31,374 bases of DNA, from positions 45,595 to 76,968 of the forward strand of contig NW_019774303.1 of NCBI RefSeq assembly GCF_001039355.2. The letters are read 5' to 3'. Made by a program: the position numbers and the translations under genes. Positions 1-9,116 of the stretch are shown here, one piece after another; position 1 is the first letter of the stretch, and each line of letters begins with the position of its first letter. The notes beneath the pieces were generated by a model. It searched no databases. It worked only from the letters and a program-made list of their open reading frames with translations, and was not told the DNA's origin. The stretch comes from Lingula anatina. Taxonomy: Eukaryota; Brachiopoda; Lingulata; Lingulida; Lingulidae.

Positions 1-190
1 AATGGTTTTCCACTTATCGTGTTATCGGTGCTGCATATATGTTGAAAAAAGTGAAAAAACAGCATATATTCCCTAAGAGTGACCCGATCATGCTGATTTT
101 CGAACTTGACCTGCGTATTATGAATATTCATCAGTTCTGCAAGTTTCAAATCAAAAGGCAAAATGGTTTTCCACTTATCGTGTTATCGGT
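1..190. repeat. 29-bp direct repeat pair flanking ~130 bp
   Basis: Bases 1-29 are repeated exactly at 162-190 (core CCACTTATCGTGTTATCGGT). The second copy runs on into the GGCGAC/palindrome repeat; the first diverges straight after the shared block. The pattern fits partial tandem duplication of the left end of the dispersed repeat described next. The first copy touches the window edge, so its true extent is unknown. Confidence 0.8.
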
Positions 191-272
191 AAAAGTGCAC
201 GACGGCGACGACGGCGACGACAGACGCAGATGATGGCTATATGTACAGACACATCTGTGTCTGTACATAAAA
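167..272 (+). repeat. Dispersed repeat, copy 1: GGCGAC microsatellite plus 30-bp palindrome
   Basis: The order is a conserved lead (TTTTCCACTTATCG...), a short GACGGC/GACGAC run at about 200-221, a GCAGATGATGGC linker, then a perfect inverted repeat. The palindrome arms are 240-253 (TATGTACAGACACA) and 256-269, separated by TC. A second copy with the same order lies at 14234-14349. It encodes nothing convincing. It is probably a non-autonomous mobile element or its terminus; the superfamily is not known to me. Confidence 0.8.
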
Positions 273-746
273 AGTAAAGGATGGTGCTGTGCAGGCCCTG
301 GTGCAGCAGATGACTAAACAGCCAAGTTTGAAATTTTCAGGCAGGATAGGTTATTCTTCTCATATCCTTGGACCATGGTCCGTCTTTTTGCCTCCTACTT
401 ATGTTGCCCATGATCTGACAAGATTTGTTGGTGCTGTTTTTGAGTGTTCAGAATTTATTTAAATCCATTTTGCCTCTTAAATCACCTGTTCCCTGAGAGA
501 TTTCCAAAAAAAGTTATTATTTACCCTACCCTATTATTATCATAGGTTTTCTGAACTGTTTCCTATTTAATCTATAGTAAAAAATCTGGTTAATATCATT
601 TCCCTGTTAATTTCATAATTTTGTCAGGAACCAAGGGTATGACAATAATTGGGCTCAACTGTATCATAATGGTTAGTTGTAAAATATCAACCACATTATG
701 ATAGTTATGTGAAAAAGGAATTTTGTAACCTTTTGAACAATTGCAG
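273..746. other. No gene recognised
   Basis: AT-rich sequence with short random reading frames on both strands. I see no repeat, domain or splice-bounded open stretch. Confidence 0.5.
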
Positions 747-867
747 AATGTCTCCTGAGAAATTTCAAGACTTCCGAAAAAGAAGTTGACAGCCTGATGG
801 CCAAACAACTTCAGTTTGCTCCATACCGTACTGGAGGTGGAAAGGAAAATAGAGGGCGTAAAACCCC
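747..867 (+). pseudogene. Possible exon remnant, product unknown
   Basis: A TTGCAG acceptor is followed by a frame beginning MSPEKFQDFRKR. That frame stops, but the adjacent frame carries on as SEKEVDSLMAKQLQFAPYRT and a GGGKENRGRKTP tail to a TAA. The two frames make one plausible peptide if a single base has been gained or lost. I do not recognise the family. It may be another transposon remnant, and chance cannot be excluded. Confidence 0.2.
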
Positions 868-1322
868 CCAAAAATAAATTAGAACTTTCTTATGTTAACG
901 CGCTATCTCCTTTCTCTGGGGATCTTCAGACTAATAATTATGATACTCAGAATGCACTGTGTGTCAGATCTATGTTTACTAGCTGTTTCTATAGGCATTA
1001 ATTATGGTATACATGGAAGTCAATCAAGTGTGTACATGATTAGTGTAGACTAGGGGTCTAGAGTGATGCCAATTTAGTGACTAAGTGACTTAGAACCAAA
1101 ATGACCATCTATCTATCTAGAGACATATCTGAGAATAACTGTGAAAAATCTATCAGTCGCCCTGGTAGAGGGTACATAATCCCCATCAAAAGACTATTTG
1201 GAAATATGATAAGCTAATGTAGTAGGAATAAATAATGAAATAAATGGATTTGATTAGGAAAACTTTTTTCGACACTTAAATAATGTGCATGAAATTGCTT
1301 GAAACTTTACAGACAAACTACT
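868..1322. other. No gene recognised
   Basis: AT-rich sequence without a recognisable domain. The last ~80 bases may be the diverged upstream part of the LINE fragment that follows, but no frame stays open. Confidence 0.4.
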
Positions 1323-1612
1323 ATTTATCTATAAGAAGTACATACCACAAAAAATAAGAAGTATTAAAAGCAAATAACAAGCCTTGGTCCTGTGACAGGT
1401 TATGGCATGAAATTCTCAGAAAAAAGAAATTATATGCTAAAATGAGAATTACTCCTAAGCAGGATAATACAAATGGTTATAAGGCTCAGTCTGCTCTGGT
1501 AAATAAACTGATAAAGGACACAAAGGAAGCCTATTACAATAGTCTAATTGATAGCCTTGATGAAAAATTAGGCGGACGTAAACTGTACTGGCGAACTATT
1601 AACTGTACCTAA
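1323..1612 (+). mobile_element. Non-LTR retrotransposon (LINE) fragment, linker before reverse transcriptase
   Basis: From 1379 an open frame reads KPWSCDRLWHEILRKKKLYA, then KLIKDTKEAYYNSLIDSL and KLYWRTINCT before TAA. Just upstream, one frame over, is YIPQKIRSIKS. The order IP-K ... KPW ... L--KK-LY ... K--YY ... L-----K-YW--IN is the conserved linker between endonuclease and reverse transcriptase in jockey/CR1/RTE-type ORF2 proteins. The frame change near 1370 and the stop at 1610-1612 make it a dead fragment, and neither catalytic domain is present. Family assignment below LINE is not possible from this piece. Confidence 0.6.
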
Positions 1613-1714
1613 TTATATTGCTAATATGAAACCTGCTATTTCTCTACATTAGCATAACAGTGAAAAAAACATATATTTACTTGTATTTGACCTTATAGTG
1701 TTTTTTTATTTCAG

Positions 1715-1839
1715 CATAGGACATTAACTCACATTTTTGAATATGTGAAACAGGAGAGGTTTGCAGTTGCCTCCATTTTGGAGAATACACTTGAAAATGT
1801 TGCTAAAAAGGTTTTTCAGATTAAACAAGCCAGCATCAG
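1715..1839 (+). pseudogene. Exon-like segment with helix-turn-helix pattern (Tc1-type transposase N-terminus?)
   Basis: A strong acceptor (pyrimidine tract plus TTTCAG, ending 1714) and a donor (CAG|GTACCG) bound 125 bases that are open in one frame. The peptide begins HRTLTHIFEYVKQERF and ends ENVAKKVFQIKQASI. The spacing of an amphipathic helix followed by 'VAKK-----QASI' resembles N-terminal helix-turn-helix segments that precede DDE_3-type transposase domains ('RTAxxxGIS--TV'). No DDE domain follows in the window. The family call is a pattern guess; the exon boundaries are better supported. Confidence 0.3.
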
Positions 1840-2029
1840 GTACCGACAGTCCATTTTATTTACAAATACATTAATGAAAACAGCTAGTATGTTTTTCATT
1901 CTGTTGTAGGTAGCAGAGGAAGAGCTTCCTCGAAATTATTTTGTGCTCAGATTGATTGTTTGTATTCACCTTGAAATGAAACCTATAAGGTACATTGCCT
2001 TGTTCATTTGTGTGACAGAGAATAATTGA

Positions 2030-2470
2030 ATTGAGTCCCTTATGGACAGTCTTGTTTTTTCTATGAAGACCTTAATGGGGATTTGAGAAAACTATTCCAT
2101 GGGACAAGCTCTGTGAAATTACAGATTTTATCTGCTGTACAGTTGTTCTTCACCAACAATTACCAGATCTTGTGAAGCAATTAGTTCCAGGTTCAGAAAT
2201 TGAGACATTCTATTTAAATCAGCAAAGAAAACATTACCTTACAACAGGTCACTGCTATTTGGACACAGTTATGCAGTAGGGCATTTTGTCAGCTGTAATC
2301 TTTTGGATGGAACTAGAGAATTGATAAAAAATATTTGTGGCCCAATCAAAAGGGTACAATAATTTTGCCGTCTTCTCATGAATGACTTTACTTTTCAATC
2401 TCTATCATACAGGAACTGTGCAGACCGAAGAAAATTTCTGATACGTGTAATTATTTTTAATGAATTCGCG
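2030..2470 (+). mobile_element. CMC/EnSpm-type transposase C-terminal region (DUF4218-like), broken
   Basis: Reading across frame changes, the segment gives PLW, then QSCFFYEDLNGDLRKLFHGT, VKLQILSAVQLFF, then LPDLVKQLVPGSEIETFY, and near 2340-2450 GPIKR, RLLMNDFTFQSLSYRNCADR. As I recall it, the order 'GPLW-SC--FED-NG-L-KL-HGT---QI ... LP--- ... GS---FY ... Y-R--RRN' is the C-terminal region of tnp2/EnSpm transposases (DUF4218). There are frameshifts near 2046 and 2150 and a stop at 2277-2279. No DDE domain was found upstream, so this is a fragment. Confidence 0.5.
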
Positions 2471-2580
2471 GGCATGGACACGCAAGTAGTAATGTAATTG
2501 TTCCTATCACTTTAATTGGTCCCAGTCAACTTTAATTTTATCTCACTTTATTACCCTTTATCTAAAGTTAGGATAATTTG

Positions 2581-2720
2581 CGGCCACACGGTCTGTCACG
2601 CCAACATATGAGGTATAAAACCAGGCAGCAGCCTAGAAATAGAGAGTTTTAGATTTTATATCTAAGCTGTGGTGCTGCATTGCTTTTCTCTCTGGGCACA
2701 ACCCAAGTTGGGATTCGGTC
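2581..2720 (+). promoter_or_regulatory. TATA-box-containing, LTR-like segment (weak)
   Basis: A clean TATAAAA lies at 2614-2620, downstream of TGTCACGCC. It is followed by a GC-balanced stretch ending near CTTACA, which could be a small LTR or core promoter. No second copy lies in the window, so an LTR cannot be shown. The integrase remnant at 3211 is on the same strand, which is why an LTR was considered. Confidence 0.2.
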
Positions 2721-3210
2721 TTACATAGACAAGTTAGACATCTTAAGCAAAACAGCACATGATATTCCAGGTGGGGTAGTAAAACTTATTACAAAATCTG
2801 CAAAAGGGGCCTTGTGAAGGAATTTGGAAAGGTTTTTAAACTCTCAACCCGACAGAAACGGGATGGCCTGGCACAGCCTACGCGAGCACATCGTTGGCCT
2901 TTTCTTTCACCACACCAACCAGAAAAGTTAAAATTGGAATTAGAAATTATTGCGCAATCGGGTTACTAAAGCATAACAACTTTTAAGCGGCTCCTTCTCT
3001 TCGCGGCATGTGTGCAAGATGTCTGTAAAATATACGTAAGTCAGCATTGTCCATTACCTTATGAGTTCGCACTCAATTCTTTTGTCCTCTAAAGGGAGCG
3101 TATGTAAGACAACTTTACAGTTTTTGCCGTAGCATATCCGTAGTCCCACCTTATTTTCACAAGATTGTTCTGCAGATTTTCTCACCACAATTTGACTTTT
3201 TATATTTAAG
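2721..3210. other. No gene recognised
   Basis: Mixed-composition sequence between the TATA-bearing segment and the integrase remnant. It may be the eroded body of a retroelement, but no reverse transcriptase, protease or RNase H motif is visible in any frame. Confidence 0.4.
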
Positions 3211-3365
3211 GTGGGGTGCCCAAAAACACTTGCTATCAGATCAAGGATAAGAGTTTGTTGCAGCCATCAAGACAGGGAAGTCGGTCAGTGACCAGTGGCT
3301 ATCATCCACAGACAAATGGACTGGATGAGAGGACCAACCAAACTCTTAAAGCACGACTCAGCTAG
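3211..3365 (+). mobile_element. LTR-retrotransposon integrase core fragment, broken
   Basis: One frame reads LLSDQG, stop, EFVAAI, and the next frame continues TSGYHPQTNGLDERTNQTLK. These match the rve integrase core: 'SDQG-EF' around the second catalytic Asp and 'TSxYHPQTNGLxERxNQTLK' around the catalytic Glu of Ty3/gypsy and KRBA2-like integrases. About 30 residues normally lie between the two motifs and are mostly missing here. With the stop in SDQG(*)EF and the frameshift, the copy is inactive. It is on the opposite strand from the gypsy element at 17.7-19.5 kb. Confidence 0.7.
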
Positions 3366-4275
3366 AGTGTCACTGCCAAGAGGATCCTGGGGTTCCTGTG
3401 CGCAGGGGCAGTCAAATAAATAAGTACATCCCACCAAAGATCCCTCCAGATCTGCACAAGAAAGCTGATATCACGCTCTCTCCTCCACTTGAAGAAAACG
3501 TCAAGAAAACTGAAGCCGCGCCGTCCCTAATATACATCCACCAAACACAAAAAATTCTTACCACGTGGAGAAATGGGTTATATATGTGACGTGGGAAATC
3601 ATTGTTTTAACAATGTGGTATCAATGTTATCAGTGGAGCACCAAAATAAAATCCAGGTGTCCATTAGGTCTCAGTAGATAAGACACTTGTAGTCACATGC
3701 TTTTAAACAACAAAGAGCAAATCTCTTAAAATTTCTACTCAGCCGGTGACTCAGACTAATTTTGGAACCTGGTATAAGCTTATCATGAGTAGGGGCAGTG
3801 AGGTCACCTGTGTCTAGATCATGAAGGAATGAATTTTTCTTGAAGTCAAGTGTCTCGGGCTAGAATCAGTTACAAGCAATTATTTCACAAAAGAAACTAT
3901 AGGAATAGTGTTTTGGATGGTGGCATCTCGTTAGACTTGACCTTCACACATTTAAAATTTACGATGCATTTACACTGGGTCCAGTTACATTCACAATGAT
4001 GTAAGGTGCTCACATAACGAAGTCAGTTTGCATTCAGAATATTGCATACTGTGCCTCCACTAGTAAACAGCGTACCATGTAAGGGTTAGTAAGTAATGGG
4101 TGGTTTTAACGTAGAAATTTCTAACCTGTGTACATGCTTTATTAGGGTTAGAGAGTCTAAAAGGATGACAGAAAGAATTAGGCTGCTTGCATGGGGTACA
4201 AGATACACAGACTATTCTGTGTGATTAATGGATGAATATTGTGACTAAGTTTAAAACTTTCTTTTGATGATACAG
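3366..4275. other. No gene recognised; one lysine/proline-rich frame
   Basis: A 63-residue plus-strand frame at 3398-3589 contains YIPPKIPPDLHKKADITLSP. I recognise no family and see no supporting splice or poly(A) context. The rest is AT-rich with no repeat I can detect. Confidence 0.35.
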
Positions 4276-4388
4276 GGACGATATCTCAGCACCTGACACT
4301 CTATAAGAAGAATCATCCTAAAATTGGGATCCAACAAATTGTGGGCAAACTTCGGCCTCAAAGGGAGAAAGAGAAAGAAGCCATTTAG
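4276..4388 (+). pseudogene. Exon-like segment, unknown product
   Basis: A GATACAG acceptor is followed by an open frame TISQHLTLYKKNHPKIGIQQ, then a charged REKEKEAI tail and a stop. It is hydrophilic and basic. The stop could make it a terminal exon, but no poly(A) signal follows closely. The next exon-like piece (4549-4655) is on the same strand and also lysine-rich, so they may belong together. Family unknown. Confidence 0.2.
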
Positions 4389-4548
4389 CAACTTAGCTAC
4401 TTGTGCAGTAATTATTAGTAAGTATGTTTATTTATAGAATACAAAGCAAAATTTTATGGTCAATCATTACAAACTTGTTTATGTTTCATTTATTACTGTG
4501 TGATCAAGTTATTCAGTAATTATTTTTATTATTATTTTAATAATCCAG

Positions 4549-4655
4549 AGGCATATAGGAAAAACAACCCCAAGGTAACCGTGTTGGTGGTAGAAGAGGC
4601 CATCAGTGAGGCTTTAAAGTATGCCCCCAAAATGCAGGGTGGCCCAAAGTACACG
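4549..4655 (+). pseudogene. Exon-like segment, unknown product
   Basis: It is bounded by a good acceptor (AATAATCCAG) and donor (ACG|GTATGTG). The 107 bases are fully open and encode AYRKNNPKVTVLVVEEAISE followed by ALKYAPKMQGGPKYT. The alternation of a short hydrophobic strand (VTVLVV) and helix (EEAISEALKYA) looks like folded protein rather than noise. I cannot name the family. It may be an upstream or downstream exon of the DUF4806-like remnant at 5394-5834, which is on the same strand. Confidence 0.3.
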
Positions 4656-5393
4656 GTATGTGTATCAACTAAGGTTAAGAATGAAATTAAGGCCATGTGA
4701 TAAGGATATTATAAAAAAATTGTGTACATTTTGTATACAAAGCAATTGGCATGCTATAAGGGCCATTAAGGAGCCACAGTACCTTATAATTTATAAATAC
4801 CTCAATGAAGGAGTAGGTGAAATAGTAATGGGAATTAAATATGTTTTATCAAATTCCATCAAATGCATATTGTATACTTAAAAAAGAATAGATAATAGTT
4901 TTGGAAGAGGTTATTTGATTACCCCTTTCACTCACTTGAAATAAATATATCTTTGGTAGGTGCCCTCACAGAACATTTATATACTGGTATATTTGATGTT
5001 ACTGATGTTGCTGCTAAGACTGCATTATTACCTTTGAATGAAGAGTATTTATCTATTCCATTGCTTTAATTTGTGAAAATTAAATAAATTGTGATCTTGC
5101 ACACGTGTTTTGTCATACAGAAGGAATATTTGTACAAATTCAGTTTTTTTATTACATGATGATTTGTTTCTCACCAGTACTTAGCATTTATTTTGTGCCT
5201 GTGTGTGTAAATGATATCAAAATGATCTAAATGAAAATGTTATGCAATGAAGTATGAAGCTAAAGGGAAGTACCTTCACTTCACACCAATATTATAAATC
5301 TTTCTTACAAATCAACATGTATGAAATGTGCATGTTTTTGGGGAACAAACTTCTTCTGAAACTGCATTTGATAATTTGAACAGGTTGGCATTC
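4656..5393. other. No gene recognised
   Basis: AT-rich, intron-like sequence. An AATAAA occurs near 4940 and another near 5082, but neither follows a convincing terminal exon. Confidence 0.45.
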
Positions 5394-5834
5394 CATCATG
5401 TATGCTGTTGTTCTTTTTGACAAAACAAATGAGGCTGAGGTGGTGCCATCATCATGGATTAATAGACAAGTGTTTGTGGCCTGACCATCTGAAAAGTACA
5501 ACTATTACAAAGGCCATTGAGCGTAATGTGTCTCCAACTGCTGATTGGAGGCCATACAGTGTTACAGTATGAAGACAACGAGGTCAGTCTTTAAAAATTG
5601 CCAAAATTGTGAGTGAACTTATGTTCTAATTTTTATAAGCTTCATATAAATAGAATGAATAGCATTATTTGTTTTTGCAATTATTCATTAATAGGTATAA
5701 TTGTTGAATGCTTAACCTTCTATAAGCTGCATTTGCAGATGACAATCAAAAGGCACGCCTGAAGTGTAAAAAATTGGAGGCCAGGCTGTCAACAGACCTA
5801 GAAACAACAGACACAGAAGACAGAAGAAGAAAAG
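5394..5834 (+). pseudogene. DUF4806-like family fragment, two exons, frameshifted
   Basis: Exon 1 (5394-5582; acceptor TTGAACAG, donor GAG|GTCAGT) starts at an ATG at 5398. It reads MYAVVLFDKTNEAEVVPSSW, changes frame near 5470, then reads CLWPDHLKSTTITKAIERNV and ADWRPYSVTV. Exon 2 (5739-5834; acceptor TTTGCAG, donor AAAA|GTAATT) is a lysine-rich helix: DDNQKARLKCKKLEARLSTD. A 'YAVVEF ... VVP-SW ... CLWP ... I--AI ... W--Y-V-V' N-terminal block followed by 'YE-AR-K---AE' is typical of a multicopy invertebrate family with DUF4806 or BEN C-termini, from memory. The frameshift in exon 1 and a stop or second shift before the splice site suggest a pseudogene or a diverged copy. No C-terminal domain was found. 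Confidence 0.45.
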
Positions 5835-6235
5835 TAATTTGTATCACTATGCCGTTGATATTCTTGCAAGTGACAAGTGTCTGTTCACCTCATCATAAAT
5901 AACACATGCTTCTTTAAAAATGAATAGCTCTGTGCATATGTTAAATTGTTAGAATGAAGAAAATGTGGAAAAACATTAAATAGGTTGGAAATTTTTTTGG
6001 ATGAATCATATATTTGTCTCATGAACTGGAAATCAGTGGAAGGTAGTAAAGATGGTAATAAATGAAATTAGTTTAATAATAACAGGTGGTATTAAACTTA
6101 ATTAATACCTGCCACACCTGTCTCTAGACAAATATATGCTTCATACAAAAATGCTTGTTTGTTTAACCTATATTTATGCGGTAAAGTTTAACTGATGTTT
6201 TCTTTTTTCTTAGAATGGGTGCCCCTGAAAAACTG

Positions 6236-6432
6236 CTGACTGACCAGAGGTTAGAAATTTGGGGACAGTGGGCTGTGCTGAAGGTTCGCTGTGCTGAGGG
6301 TTCGCTGTGCCGACAAATCCAGACCCCTAAAATCAAAGGTTTGCTTTGCCGAGGGTTCGCTGTGCTGAAAGGATCTGGTGCGCTGTGCCAAAAGGGTCGC
6401 TGTGCCAAGGGTTCACTGCGCCAAAAAAGTTC
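6236..6432 (+). repeat. Degenerate short tandem repeat, ~17-20 bp unit (GGTTCGCTGTGCC)
   Basis: About eight variants of GGTTCGCTGTGC(C/T)GA follow one another with small insertions (for example near 6283, 6300, 6341, 6354, 6376, 6394 and 6412). A 91-residue frame crosses it, with repetitive LCR/RCA/KGS composition. It is better explained as repeat translation than as a gene. The array is GC-richer than its surroundings. Confidence 0.65.
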
Positions 6433-6824
6433 AGCTACCCATCATCTATTGTGTTTGTTGCGTAACGTGACAAGCAGCGTCCTTTCTTGAAAATATCATA
6501 AGGTTTTCATTGTCATGGTGTCATGCCTGATGGAGGCCTGGACAACTGGCCACTACAGACAAGTTTTGCAAGTGAATTAAACTTTTTAAAATCGGTTTAC
6601 TTTTTTAAATCTGTAAATTTGGCTATGGGAGCTGACTTCAAAAATTAAACTATTGCGTTGGCAGCTTATATCTCTCATTCTATGCTTAAAGTCTGGATGA
6701 TGGATGCAATAAAGGCTCGAAATGTTAGAATTACTTATCAGAACAATTTGCCATGAAGGGAGATGCATATGACAATTTTTGTTAACTCGCAGGTGAAATA
6801 ATTACATTCACAATATTTTTTCAG
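6433..6824. other. No gene recognised
   Basis: Sequence between the short tandem repeat and the MULE exon. If the MULE gene has upstream exons they should lie here or earlier, but I find no FLYWCH zinc-finger motif and no first-Asp segment of the transposase. Confidence 0.4.
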
Positions 6825-7263
6825 GCCCTTAAGAGAAAAATCAGAGAGGCTACCAGGCACAGATGGAGGCCCACAAGAGTGATTTGTGACTTCGAGGTGG
6901 GTCTCCACACTGCCCTCGAGACGGAGCTTCCAATGGCAGCAGTAGCTGGCTGCTATTTTCACTTTTGCCAATCTTTGTGGTGGCATCTCCAGGAACAGGG
7001 GTTGGTGCCTATTTGTAGGCGCAATCCCAGGGTAAGGCAGTGCATTCAGAAGTTCATGTCGTTGGGTTACTTACCCTTGGCGCTTGTTCGCCAGAACTTC
7101 CAAATGCACTGCAATGCCCGCAGGACACGCCGCTACATGCGGCACTTCCCGGGAGAATTTTCCCACTATGTCAGGACCACATATATTGATGGGACGTTTC
7201 CTCCCGTAACCTGGAATGTGTACGGGAGGAATATGGAAACAAAGACCAACAACCATGTGGAAA
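6825..7263 (+). CDS. MULE transposase, internal exon (open)
   Basis: A strong acceptor (ATATTTTTTCAG) and a consensus donor (AAA|GTAAGT) bound 439 bases open for 146 codons. The order of motifs is RVICDFEVGLHTALE (the 'DFE' acidic motif), GCYFHFCQSLWWHLQEQGL (the C-x2-H block typical of MULE transposases), a 'LGYLPLALV' helix, and the end motif WNVYGRNMETKTNNHVE. This is the second half of the MULE_tnpase domain plus the 'TNN-xE' motif that precedes a conserved W/F-H-x-R-L. The first catalytic Asp region is missing upstream. The last exon is at 9117-9377. Mutator transposases act in the nucleus to excise and insert their element. This exon is unusually intact compared with its partner exon. 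The intron between them is 1853 bp and holds an inserted tandem-repeat element. Confidence 0.85.
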
Positions 7264-7690
7264 GTAAGTTCAGAAAAGTTATTATTGTTTTAGATACTGT
7301 TTACGTGAAACGCTCATTCTTAATATATAGGTACATGTAAATTGTAAATTTTACTTTTTAATTTCCTTTAAAATAATTATTCATTGCAAGTTGAAGATTT
7401 TTCCTTCATGCTGAGTTGAATTTTCAAATTTTTCAAAGATTAAAAAAGGCAAGGTTTGGCTAGAGTGATCAATTTTTGTCACCAGAGATTTACCAAAAGG
7501 ACACACCGGAAAAATATCCTCAACTTTGAGATTCAGTTGTCTAATATATACAAATAAACTCATGTACTGGGCAAGACTGAAAAGAGAATATGATATCTGT
7601 AATGTTTATACAGTGACATGTCATGACGCAAAGCAAAGTTACAAAGACCTATATAACTAGAGGATCAGCGAGGCGATACCGCCTCCGAAT

Positions 7691-8965
7691 ATTGTACCAC
7701 CAGCTGGAGTAAGCACATTCGTATAGACCCCCACATACACAAAATAAGGGACAGCAACCAGTCTTGTGTGACAAGCTATAAAAATGCAATCAACAAGAAT
7801 TTTCAAAATATGCAAAAAATATATATAACTAAAATTGGTACAATCAAAGTTTAGTTCATTGTAAGGTAGGTCAAAGGTCAATTTCAAGGTCACAGTAAAT
7901 TGCCAGTATATGACTTCCTATTCAACTTCAATAGCAGCTATGGACCTATCTTTGCCAGGTTTGGAGTTAAAAGAGAAAGAAATAAGCAGAGTTCAGTTCT
8001 TGTTAATAAGTAGGTCAAAGGTCAAGCCAGTATATGACTTCCTATTCAAGTTCAATAGTAACTATGGACCTATCTCTGCCAGTTTTGGAGATAAAAGGGA
8101 ACCAAAATTTGCAAAGTTCAGTTCATGGTGAAAAGTAGGTCAAAGGTCAATTTCAAGGTCATAGTAAGATTGCCAGTATATAACTTCCTATTCAAGTTCA
8201 ATAGTAACTATGGACCTATCTCTGCCAGTTTTGGAGATATAAGGGACTAAATGTTATAATTTTGGAGTTACCATAAAGTGCCATAAATTTTCTACAGAAA
8301 AAATTAATTAAAATAAAGACAAGGTCAGTTTGGTCAAAATTCTTGAGATGTTCCAGATGTTCAAATTTTATGAAATAATGTCCTTTTTTGACCACAAGTT
8401 GTCTGCTTTGCCAAGCCTTATGTTTTATTTTTCCGGAGTTCAAAATTTATTATCCATTACCGTACTACACATTTTGCTTTCACCACCAATATGTACTTTT
8501 TGATACAGCGTAACTTTCGAGATAAAAGGGAAGCAAAATTTGCAAATTTCAATTCATGATGAAAAGTAGGTCAAAGGTTAATTTCAAGGTCACAGTAAGA
8601 TTGCCAGGATATGACTTCCTATTCAAGTTCAATAATAACTACGGACCTATCTCTGCCAGTTTTGGAGATAAAAGGGAAGCAAAATTTGCAAAGTTCAGTT
8701 CATGGTGAAAAGTAGGTCAAAGGTCAATTTCAAGGTCACATTTGGATTGCCAGTATATGACTTCCTATTCAAGTTCATTAGAAACTATGGACCTATCTCT
8801 GCCAGTTTTGGAGATAAAAAGGAAGCAAAATTTGCAAAGTTCAGTTCATGGTGAAAAGTAGGTCAAAGGTCAATTTGAAGGTCACAGGAGCCGCAGGAGC
8901 CGGCGGAACGATCCGGACGGGACTAAAACCATGTGTACCGCCAGCGCTAACGCTGGTGGTACAAT
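7691..8965. mobile_element. TIR-bounded non-autonomous element with tandem-repeat core (Helentron/pearl-like?)
   Basis: ATTGTACCACCAGC at 7691-7704 is matched by its exact reverse complement at 8952-8965. Just inside the right end is a 12-bp stem with a CTAA loop (8935-8946/8951-8962, one G-T mismatch). Just outside the left end is another stem (GAGGCG-ATAC-CGCCTC, 7670-7685). Between the ends lies an array of ~146-bp units and no coding sequence. Short terminal inverted repeats, a subterminal hairpin and a tandem core are typical of bivalve 'pearl' elements and non-autonomous Helentrons, which is the closest family I know. It lies wholly in the MULE intron, so it probably inserted there. A target-site duplication is not obvious. 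Confidence 0.6.
7866..8890 (+). repeat. ~146-bp tandem array with AGGTCA half-sites
   Basis: Units start at GTAGGTCAAAGGTC near 7866, 8010, 8135, 8566, 8712 and 8858. The last three are exactly 146 bp apart; the earlier spacings (144, 125) reflect partial deletion. Between 8247 and about 8515 the array is interrupted by ~270 bp of unrelated AT-rich sequence, then resumes mid-unit. Each full unit carries AGGTCAAAGGTCA followed closely by TCAAGGTCA, then a conserved block around GACTTCCTATTCAAGTTCAA and a block around CCAGTTTTGGAGATAAAAGG. No frame is conserved across units. Confidence 0.85.
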
Positions 8966-9116
8966 TAAACCCTTCAGATTTGCAGATCTTTATTTCATAT
9001 TAATAATGCAGGTCTAGTGATACAAATTTTTCATCACTTTCACAAATTAAGGTACAATCGCACTAAAAGGTGCAAAACCTTATTTTAATTGCACTAATGC
9101 TCTCGTTTTTTAACAG

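Noticed and set aside
596-1001. Overlapping 91- and 61-residue frames on opposite strands
   Set aside because: No domain, no splice or promoter support; expected by chance.
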